A stretch of 33,322 nucleotides of DNA from Bacteroidales bacterium (GTDB lineage: Bacteria > Bacteroidota > Bacteroidia > Bacteroidales > VadinHA17), in assembly GCA_019429325.1 (NCBI GenBank), contig JAHYJA010000018.1:1-33322 (forward strand). The letters are read 5' to 3'. The notes beneath the pieces are model-generated. The model was given only the letters and a program-made list of their open reading frames with translations, had not been told where the DNA came from and did not search any database. Shown here one piece after another: positions 15,635 through 22,826 of this stretch; within the stretch, counting starts at the first letter, position 1, and every line of letters begins with the position of its first letter. Position numbers and translations under genes: made by a program.

Positions 15635-17221
15635 ATGAATAAACGCCCTGTCGTAATTGTTGCGTTCGAGGAATCTGATAATCTGGGAACAGGTTACCTG
15701 GCATCTGTATTGTCTGTTGCGGGATATGATACCAGGATAATCAATTTTAATGACGAAGATGAAGAAATTGTCTCTATTATTCAAAGGTTAAATCCATTAA
15801 TTGTTGGATTCTCAATTATATATCAATTTTATCTTCATGCCTTTAGGAAACTGATCGTTTCAATCCGTGAGGCCGGAATCAGTTGTCACCTTACAGCAGG
15901 AGGCCAATATGCAAGCCTGAGATTCACTGAACTTTTCAGATTTATTCCTTTCCTCGATTCGGTGGTCAGATTTGAAGGGGAATATACATTTCTCGAGTTG
16001 ATAAACTCCCTTTACTCGGGAACCGACTGGAGAAAAGTGAACGGAATTGCATATAAAGTAAACGATGAAGTAATTGCCACCCCGCTCAGGCTGCCGGAGA
16101 AAGATCTCGACAGGTTTCCATTGCCAATGCGGACACCACTCACAGAATACGCGTTTGATAAAAAATTCGCATCAATTCTGGCAGGAAGGGGTTGCATCCA
16201 CAACTGTTCATTCTGCAATACCAGAGAGTATTACAGGCAATCCGGGGGATCATATAAACGCATAAGAAAACCCGAAAAGGTGGCAGAGGAGATGGAACTG
16301 CTGCATAATAATAAAGACTGTACTGTTTTCCTGTTTCAGGACGATGATTTCCCAGTGAAGACAGGAAAAACTGCAGTCTGGACTGACAGGTTCTGTCACG
16401 AGCTGAAAAACAGGGGATTGCATAACAGATTAATGTGGAAGATAAATTGCCGGCCCGACGAGGTGGATCCAGTAAGTTTTGCCATGATGAAGGAGCACGG
16501 ATTATTTCTGGTTTATCTGGGTATTGAAGATGGTACTGACTACGGTCTAAAGAGACTGAATAAAGGTTTAACTGCGGCCCGTTGCATGGAGGGGATCAAT
16601 ACTCTCAAAAAACTAAAGATTAATTTCGATTACGGATTTATGTTGTTCCAGCCCTCTTCAACGTTTGCTACAGTCAATGAAAATCTTGACTTCCTGACAG
16701 GGCTTTGCAGTGATGGGTCCTCTCCCCTGACATTTCTTAAGATGATTCCTTTTTTTGATACCATCATCGAGAAAGAACTGATAGATGAAGGAAGATTAAC
16801 AGGAGTGCCCGGATTTTATACCTATCAATTTTACGAGGAGCCTCTTAACCACTATTGCGAGTTTACCACGGATTGTACAATGTTATGGCTGCGAGACACC
16901 AACGGTCTTTTAAATGTCCTCAGATGGGCAAGGAATTATATCGCCGTTCACGCTCGATTTGCAGAGCCCTCGCCGGAATTGTCAACAATTTCTCAAGATG
17001 TCAGAAAAATTACTGCAGAAAGCAATCTTTTTTTGCTGGATAAACTTAAAGAACTTTCAGTGATCTTTGAGACTGGGCGATTTAACAACGGTGATTACAG
17101 AAGCTTGACAGGCTATAAAGAAAGCATTAATGTAATGCATGATAACGCCAGAGCCAGGATAAACAACCAGATGATCCGGCTCCTGAGGCTCTCTGAAAAG
17201 CAATGGATTGAGGCTCTCTGA
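15635..17221 (+). CDS. B12-binding-type radical SAM protein of unknown substrate
   Basis: 528 residues. The N-terminal 150 residues resemble the Rossmann-like cobalamin-binding domain of B12-radical SAM enzymes (VVIVAFEESDNLGTGYLASVLSVAGYDTRIINFN, then IVGFSIIYQFY, LTAGGQYASLR, VVRFEGEYTFLELI). The DxHxxG cobalamin-ligating His motif is not obvious, as in many family members. The radical SAM core follows, with the 4Fe-4S ligands Cys187, Cys191 and Cys194 (GRGCIHNCSFCNT), then FLFQDDDF and the GIEDGTDYGLKRLNKGLT segment (295-312). About 130 residues after the core do not match anything I recognise. The family includes methyltransferases, tailoring enzymes and RiPP-modifying enzymes. The gene's last codons and stop lie in a repeat, so the native C-terminus may have been altered. 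Confidence 0.85.
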   Translation: MNKRPVVIVAFEESDNLGTGYLASVLSVAGYDTRIINFNDEDEEIVSIIQRLNPLIVGFSIIYQFYLHAFRKLIVSIREAGISCHLTAGGQYASLRFTELFRFIPFLDSVVRFEGEYTFLELINSLYSGTDWRKVNGIAYKVNDEVIATPLRLPEKDLDRFPLPMRTPLTEYAFDKKFASILAGRGCIHNCSFCNTREYYRQSGGSYKRIRKPEKVAEEMELLHNNKDCTVFLFQDDDFPVKTGKTAVWTDRFCHELKNRGLHNRLMWKINCRPDEVDPVSFAMMKEHGLFLVYLGIEDGTDYGLKRLNKGLTAARCMEGINTLKKLKINFDYGFMLFQPSSTFATVNENLDFLTGLCSDGSSPLTFLKMIPFFDTIIEKELIDEGRLTGVPGFYTYQFYEEPLNHYCEFTTDCTMLWLRDTNGLLNVLRWARNYIAVHARFAEPSPELSTISQDVRKITAESNLFLLDKLKELSVIFETGRFNNGDYRSLTGYKESINVMHDNARARINNQMIRLLRLSEKQWIEAL

Positions 17222-17820
17222 AAAGCAATTGAGGCTCTCAGAAATAGATTGAATTGCCGTTGGCTTTAGCCAACGGATAAGAGACATTCTTTTTATCTTG
17301 GGCTTCAGCCCAAAAAAAGGGACTGAAGTCCCAGGTCTTGGGGGGAGCCCCAGTGATCCGTCAGCTAAAGCTGACGGCAATTGAGAAGACAAAAGCTGAG
17401 GGCAATTGAGAAACTGAAGCTGACGGCAATTGAGAACACTGAAGCTGAGGGCAATTGAGAAACTCAGAAGAGCAATTGAGGCTCTCAGAAATAGATTGAA
17501 TTGCCGTTGGCTTTAGCCAACGGATCTTGAGGCCTGTATGTTTTTGGGCTTCAGCCCATAAAGGGACTAAAGTCCCAAGTCTTGGGGGGAGCCCCAGTGA
17601 TCCGTCAGCTAAAGCTGACGGCAATTGAGAACACTGAAGCTGACGGCAATTGAGAAACTGAAGCTGACGGCAATTGAGATTCTCAGGAAAGCAATAAATT
17701 GCTGACTCTTCTGAAATCCGTCAGCTAAAGCTGACGGCAATTGAGAAGACAAAAGCTGACGGCAATTGAGAACACTGAAGCTGACGGCAATTGAGAAGAC
17801 AAAAGCTGACGGCAATTGAG
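17185..17820. repeat. Composite hairpin/direct-repeat array, REP/BIME-like
   Basis: This fills the 690-nt stretch between the radical SAM stop and the VTT gene (17912) and overlaps the last 37 bp of the radical SAM gene. Two copies of a 247-bp-period unit each hold five hairpins in fixed order. Copy one: 17257-17276 (CCGTTGGCTTTAGCCAACGG), 17298-17313, 17319-17332, 17339-17352 and 17358-17377 (CCGTCAGCTAAAGCTGACGG). Copy two: 17504-17523, 17545-17558, 17563-17576, 17583-17596 and 17602-17621. A third CCGTCAGC hairpin is at 17718-17737. Eleven copies of an 18-bp word (AAGCTGACGGCAATTGAG, some with G for C) follow at 24-25-bp spacing inside a row: 17368, 17393, 17417, 17442; 17612, 17637, 17661; 17728, 17753, 17778, 17803. 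A GAGGCTCTC word occurs at 17185, 17210, 17231 and 17478. No coding sequence was accepted inside. Confidence 0.93.
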
Positions 17821-17911
17821 GTTGTTAGTAACTATTTTCTGCGGCCGGATAAACAATTCACCTGTTTATCCGTTATCAGACAAACAGATCGGCAGTAATA
17901 AAGATTATCAA

Positions 17912-18559
17912 ATGACAAAAAGAAGCTCCTTTCTCAGATATGCCATGCTGATGATGCGCAAAAATCACAACAGCAACAAGAGAAAGGGTGTATATAATTA
18001 TATGCTCAGAGCCTCGGTAAAGATTATCGGCATCTATCTGATAATAGTCGTTCCCTTTATCCTGATCATGAAAAGGCTTATCGATTTCAACAATATCTTC
18101 CAGTTCCTGACCGATAATTTCAGCGATGCATTTGTGTTTGTCCTGTTCACAGTTTCCGAATCCTTACTGGGAATGATCCCTCCCGATTTTTTTGTGATCT
18201 GGGCGGCCAAGTTCAACTCACCGGTCATCTTTCTTTCGCTGCTCGGGATCCTCTCATACGCCGGGGGAGTAATCTCATATTTCATCGGTCACTGGCTGGC
18301 CGAAACTCCCCGTATCAAAGCCTACTCGGAACGTGTCCTTGATAAATATATTATCCTTGTCAGGAAATGGGGGGGCGCCTTTATTATCATTGCCGCACTC
18401 TTCCCTTTCTCCCCATATTCCATGGTTGTTATGGCCGTGGCCCTGTTGAAATACCCTTTCAGGTTATACCTGCTTTTTGCCATTTCGAGAATAGCACGCT
18501 TCCTGATTCAGGGAGTCCTTTACCTCGATATCCTGAAAATTGATTCCTTTTTTGGTTGA
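17912..18559 (+). CDS. VTT/DedA-like membrane protein
   Basis: 215 residues from the ATG at 17912. A longer version from TTG 17816 would start inside the repeat array and is unlikely. A basic N-terminus precedes about five hydrophobic segments. The SESLLGMIPPDFFVIWAA and LLGILSYAGGVISYFIGHWLAE stretches match the SNARE-associated/VTT (DedA, YqaA) pattern of a re-entrant E..G..PP/PG loop followed by a small-residue helix. FPFSPYSMVVMAVALLKYPFRLYLLF forms the second half. DedA-type proteins are undecaprenyl-phosphate or phospholipid transporters needed for envelope integrity; which lipid applies here is unknown. Convergent with the ABC transporter gene, 12 nt away. Confidence 0.82.
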   Translation: MTKRSSFLRYAMLMMRKNHNSNKRKGVYNYMLRASVKIIGIYLIIVVPFILIMKRLIDFNNIFQFLTDNFSDAFVFVLFTVSESLLGMIPPDFFVIWAAKFNSPVIFLSLLGILSYAGGVISYFIGHWLAETPRIKAYSERVLDKYIILVRKWGGAFIIIAALFPFSPYSMVVMAVALLKYPFRLYLLFAISRIARFLIQGVLYLDILKIDSFFG

Positions 18560-18571
18560 GACGACAGTATA

Positions 18572-21500
18572 TCAGGTGTCTGATTCCCTGAACTCTATCC
18601 TGCTGAAACCTGTCACAAGTTTTCTTAAAAGATTGTAATAGAGAGCAACATATAAAATCAGGGTTACTATCCAGATAACTGTCAGGTTAAAAAGGTAAGT
18701 ATCAATTTTCAGATTCCCGATCTTCTTGTAGGGTGCATAATAATGAGCTCTTCCGTAACCGGAGGTCGGCTTCATAAAAGCAGGTTCGTACTTCTGTATA
18801 ATTACCTCAGGTGTTTCGAGTGTTTTATCAATAACCTCATTATTCAGAAGAATATCCGCCAGTCGTTCGTTGTAATAATTATCCCTGAGTGCTATCATCC
18901 CTTCCCGTCCGATCTCCCTCTCTATTGATGCACTCACCTGGTCCTTCCTTTCAGAAGCACTCCTGCTGAGAGCGCGGAAATCTCTTGCAAGAAGGTCAAG
19001 GTACGACTCAACCTGCCTGGCAGTCTCAGGATCAAGGTCATCTTTATTCAGTCTGCTCACAATAAACTCAGGCGTTTCATAACCCGCCGATTCGGATAGC
19101 ATTTCAATATAATTCTTTAATCTCCTGCATTTAACCTCAGCCTCTTTTAGATCAGCATCCGGTTTAAGACACTCACGAAGGTCTTTCTTCAGAACATCGA
19201 TCATAAAACTGGCATAATAGTAATTCTGGCTTGCCTCCATGTCGTGTTCAAAAAAATTCTTCTGATACCTGTTGTTTTTGAACTGCTCAACAGCCAGCGC
19301 CTCAAACGACCAGCGGGCAGTCATCAGATCACCTATTACCGGCACGAACTGATCTGTGGAATACCTGCCTCTGTGCAATTTGTCGAATTTCACCAGTACC
19401 CCGCTCAGCAAGAGCTGGGGGATCAGTATGAAGGGGAGCAGAATATAAACTGTAATAACTGACTTAAATGCAGACGAGATATTCAAACCCAGCACATTTG
19501 CCGAACAGGAGGTTGTGAAAAGTACCAACCAGTATGTGAATGTCATGCCCTTTATGCCCAGTATCTGGTTACCGACCAGTATGAACGAAAGCGATTGTAT
19601 TGCCGATATCGCAAACAGAATTACTATCTTGGAATTAAGGTAACTGAACCAGCTCAGGTTAAGGAATGATTCTCTTTTAAGTATTTTCCTGTCCCTGATG
19701 ATCTCCTCGGCGCTGATCATCAGTCCAAGGAACAGCGCTGTTATGACGCACATGAAAAGGTATGCCGGCAAATTTTCGTTCTGGCTGAAAAGATAAGTAC
19801 CCTCTTTAATATACCTGGTAAAATAGCCCAGTATCAATGCAAGGAGCGGCGCTCCCAGAAGACTTATTATTATGTATTGCCTGTTGGCCATTTTTGAGAG
19901 AATATCTCTTAAAAAGAATATCTTCATCTGCCTGAAGAGTCCCGGAATACTGTAGTAATTTTCAGGAAGTTCTTCCTTTTCCGGGAGATCAACCGGCATT
20001 TTACTGCTTATCTTCTCCCTGAATCTGGCATACCATTCTTCCGGGGCAACTTTTCTTGTCTGTGTCAGTTTCCCCCGTTCGTCCATTATTTTTGCCTCAA
20101 CGATCTGCAGTACCTGTTCGGTATTTATGTTGCCGCACTTTGTGCACTGGTCCTCTTCGGCATTTGCGTGCCTGCTGAGTTTTTTGAAATAGATTATTGC
20201 CTCGTTGGGATTTCCGTAATAAATCTGGTATCCTCCCTTGTCAAGTATAATGATCTTGTCAAACAGCTTATACAGGTCGGAGCAGGGCTGGTGAATGTTC
20301 ACAATAACAAGTTTGCCCTTGTAGGTCTGTTCCTTGAGAAGGTTTACAACTATCTCTGAATCGACAGATGAGAGACCGGAAGTCGGTTCGTCAACAAAAA
20401 GGATAAACGGTTCGCGGACCAGTTCAAGTGCGATATTGATTCTTTTACGCTGGCCTCCGCTGATAACTTTGTCAAGCGGACTCCCCACCTTAAGATCCTT
20501 AATATCATAGAGATCCAGATCCGCAAGCAATCTTTCGACTATTTTCCTTATCCTGTTTTTCTTAAATCTGTTAAGGCACATGCGTGCATTGTAGTAGAGG
20601 TTCTCAAAAACGGTAAGTTCCTCAATCAGTAGGTCGTCCTGAGGTACAAAACCGATAATGCCCTCCAGCCTGCTCCTTTCCGCCGGAATATTAAGATTGT
20701 ATCCGTTAATGAATATCTCTCCGCTCTGCGGTTTAAGGTTTCCGTTCAGAAGATCAAGAAGGGTTGATTTACCTGTACCGCTTACACCCATTATACCCAC
20801 AAGCTGACCCGACTCACCATGGAAATTAAAGTTCTGAATGCCATTGTCACTGTCCCTGAATTTGTACACCACATCCTGTGCGGTAAGGGATACCCTGGCT
20901 TTATGCCGCGACTCGTTAAAGATCCCGAACAGCTCGGTATAATAGATGGTTTTGATCCCATGACCTTTAATGGTTGAGCCATTGTCAAACAAGTATGTTT
21001 GCCTGGGGTAGATGCGCTGCCCGTTCAGATAAAGATCTTCATGGCCAAGGTATCTGAAGATGAATGTTTTAGCACTGACAATATTAAGAAATATCAACTC
21101 TCCCGGGATGTTGGCCATGAACATATGCCTGGCTCTTTTATAATAACCGGCCTGCTTGTTGTTTATTATCAGAAGCTTTTCCTTCTCCGGTATCTTACTA
21201 AGCGGGTCGATAATGAAGCTCTTAATATTTTTATACTCGTTCTCAGGGATGTTTAATGCAAGTGCAACAGTCATCAGAAAATCAAGTTCATTTTCAGTGA
21301 TCTCCTCCCCGTAGGAGATAAAATCGATAAGTTGAATAACAATATAGATCTTCTGCTTCTGCCTCAGCTCCTCGTTTATACCGGCACAAATCTTCTTTAT
21401 CCTTATTCCTTTGGCTGCAGCAATATCACCTCCCATGCCTGTCTCCTCTGTTCCGGTGGCTGAATAAAGTTCAAGATAATCATCAAACATTTTCATATAG

Positions 21501-21643
21501 CGCCCCACCTGCTGGCTGCTAAGAAGCTGTTCGAGAAACGACTTAACGATATCCCTTTCCCTTTTCGAAATTTCACTTACCGAACGTATGTCACTGATCA
21601 GGGCAAACAGTTGCATCAGGGCTCTCAGAATAGGCTCACTCAT
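18572..21643 (-). CDS. ABCG-type ABC transporter with N-terminal TerB-like and FHA-like domains
   Basis: 1023 residues in one chain. Residues 1-150 are helical and contain two TerB-like halves (ALMQLFALISDIRSVSEISK and LIDFISYGEEITENELDFLM). About 170-245 is an all-beta FHA-like segment (FIFRYLGHEDLYLNGQRIYP...STIKGHGI). The ATPase follows: Walker A GVSGTGKST (286-294), Q-loop Gln335, signature ISGGQ (394-398), Walker B ILFVDEP (414-420) and H-loop His451. A Cys pair CTKC (500-503) lies in the linker to the membrane part. About five ABC-2 helices run from 590 to 752, then a long, mostly helical polar loop (about 760-980) and a last helix near 990-1010. The order ATPase-then-membrane is as in ABCG proteins. 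It is probably an exporter; cargo unknown. Divergent from the PorP-like gene. Confidence 0.87.
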   Translation of the reverse strand: MSEPILRALMQLFALISDIRSVSEISKRERDIVKSFLEQLLSSQQVGRYMKMFDDYLELYSATGTEETGMGGDIAAAKGIRIKKICAGINEELRQKQKIYIVIQLIDFISYGEEITENELDFLMTVALALNIPENEYKNIKSFIIDPLSKIPEKEKLLIINNKQAGYYKRARHMFMANIPGELIFLNIVSAKTFIFRYLGHEDLYLNGQRIYPRQTYLFDNGSTIKGHGIKTIYYTELFGIFNESRHKARVSLTAQDVVYKFRDSDNGIQNFNFHGESGQLVGIMGVSGTGKSTLLDLLNGNLKPQSGEIFINGYNLNIPAERSRLEGIIGFVPQDDLLIEELTVFENLYYNARMCLNRFKKNRIRKIVERLLADLDLYDIKDLKVGSPLDKVISGGQRKRINIALELVREPFILFVDEPTSGLSSVDSEIVVNLLKEQTYKGKLVIVNIHQPCSDLYKLFDKIIILDKGGYQIYYGNPNEAIIYFKKLSRHANAEEDQCTKCGNINTEQVLQIVEAKIMDERGKLTQTRKVAPEEWYARFREKISSKMPVDLPEKEELPENYYSIPGLFRQMKIFFLRDILSKMANRQYIIISLLGAPLLALILGYFTRYIKEGTYLFSQNENLPAYLFMCVITALFLGLMISAEEIIRDRKILKRESFLNLSWFSYLNSKIVILFAISAIQSLSFILVGNQILGIKGMTFTYWLVLFTTSCSANVLGLNISSAFKSVITVYILLPFILIPQLLLSGVLVKFDKLHRGRYSTDQFVPVIGDLMTARWSFEALAVEQFKNNRYQKNFFEHDMEASQNYYYASFMIDVLKKDLRECLKPDADLKEAEVKCRRLKNYIEMLSESAGYETPEFIVSRLNKDDLDPETARQVESYLDLLARDFRALSRSASERKDQVSASIEREIGREGMIALRDNYYNERLADILLNNEVIDKTLETPEVIIQKYEPAFMKPTSGYGRAHYYAPYKKIGNLKIDTYLFNLTVIWIVTLILYVALYYNLLRKLVTGFSRIEFRESDT

Positions 21644-21755
21644 AATACTAAATTATCAAGCCTAAAATACATCTAATTATTCACCTTTTCAAATAAAACA
21701 GGATACCCCTCGTTTGAACTAAAGGATTTTAATTCCTTAATCAGATTGAATTTTT

Positions 21756-21763
21756 TACATTTG
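21756..21763 (+). promoter_or_regulatory. Putative -7 element for the PorP-like operon
   Basis: TACATTTG matches the Bacteroidota TAnnTTTG box and lies 24 nt before the ATG at 21788. It sits in the 144-nt region divergent from the ABC transporter gene. Confidence 0.55.
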
Positions 21764-21787
21764 GCAAAATAAATTGATGAATTATTC

Positions 21788-22810
21788 ATGAATGAAACTA
21801 AAAAGTTCCTGATGAGTTTAATTAATGATATGAATGATCATTCTTCCGGTACAAACATGTTAAAGGCTCCCTGGAAATTTCTGCTGGTTGTTCTGTATGT
21901 TTTCTCGTTCAATATCACCACCGGTCAGGAGATACCGGTAAACCCAATCTCATACAAGCTCTTTACTCCGTTTCTCTTTAACCCTTCGGTTGCAGGAAGC
22001 AAGGATTTCTTTTCCACCGACATTATGGCCGGCTTCCGGGGAAAAAACCAGGCCCAGATCATAAGCGGCAACACAAGGCTTATAAAGAAAGTCCCCGGAA
22101 CCGCCGCCTCCGCCAGGGGCTTTGAGTTCACAGGAATAGGTGTCGGCGGCGCAATCTTCAATGAAGTGTATGATTCGTCCCGTAATGCAGGTTTCATGGC
22201 TGCCGGTTCATATCATTTAGCCCTGGATAAAAGAGCCCTCTCTTTCGTGTCGGCAGGTATTGCCATGCGTGGATTTTACCATCACTTTGCCGGCAGTACT
22301 GATCACGGGATACCTGCGGAAGATCATTATTTTCCAAATATCGACGCCGGCTTGTATTATTATAATCCATACTTCTATGCCGGACTCTCAGGCCTGAACC
22401 TCCTGGGTCGTCCTTCAAACCCCGATACTCTCAGTACCTATCTGATACCTGTTACCCGGCAATATTTTTTCAATACCGGGGTCAAGATAGTTGTTAGCCG
22501 TGCTCTTAATCTGGTAATTGAACCTTCTGTAATATTTGTTACTGACGATTCGCTCTCGACAGACCTGAAGAGATCCGTCAAGCCTGCCCTGAGGCTTTAT
22601 GCGGGTGATTTTTGCCTCGGGACCTGGTTTAACGATTTTGAGAGAGTCTCTTTCCTTTTCCAGTTCAGGTATCCGAGATTTTATGTGGGTACCTTTTTCG
22701 AACTCCCGAAAAACACTGCCTTCTACAAACAGCCTCTTACAGCAGAGGTTGCATTCGGGCTGAATCTATCTAAAACAAAAGCCGGGTACTCCGTCCGCAG
22801 TCACTGGTAA
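21788..22810 (+). CDS. PorP/SprF family outer-membrane protein
   Basis: 340 residues from the ATG at 21788. An in-frame ATG at 21857 would give a tidier signal peptide (MLKAPWKFLLVVLYVFSFNI), so the start may be there. The mature part begins near TTGQEIPVNPISYKLFTPFLFNPSVAGSKD, the classic PorP/SprF opening (Y..NP..AG), and continues as alternating beta strands with periodic aromatic residues and an outer-membrane barrel-like C-terminus (AEVAFGLNLSKTKAGYSVRSHW). PorP/SprF proteins belong to or accompany the type IX secretion and gliding machinery and bind PorE-like periplasmic partners. Only 16 nt separate it from the PD40 gene, so the two form an operon. Confidence 0.85.
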   Translation: MNETKKFLMSLINDMNDHSSGTNMLKAPWKFLLVVLYVFSFNITTGQEIPVNPISYKLFTPFLFNPSVAGSKDFFSTDIMAGFRGKNQAQIISGNTRLIKKVPGTAASARGFEFTGIGVGGAIFNEVYDSSRNAGFMAAGSYHLALDKRALSFVSAGIAMRGFYHHFAGSTDHGIPAEDHYFPNIDAGLYYYNPYFYAGLSGLNLLGRPSNPDTLSTYLIPVTRQYFFNTGVKIVVSRALNLVIEPSVIFVTDDSLSTDLKRSVKPALRLYAGDFCLGTWFNDFERVSFLFQFRYPRFYVGTFFELPKNTAFYKQPLTAEVAFGLNLSKTKAGYSVRSHW

Positions 22811-22826
22811 TAATTCTTAACGAAAC

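Noticed and set aside
17057-17815. Several minus-strand open frames encoding Leu/Ser/Pro-rich peptides (QLPSALADG-type repeats)
   Set aside because: They are antisense translations of the repeat array, with the same words repeated and no start or ribosome-site support.
17368-17820. Possible CRISPR array
   Set aside because: The repeats are 18 bp, linkers are only 6-7 bp and mostly identical, and no cas gene is near.
17816-17911. TTG start giving a longer VTT protein
   Set aside because: It starts inside the last repeat copy, and the added 32 residues are not family-like.
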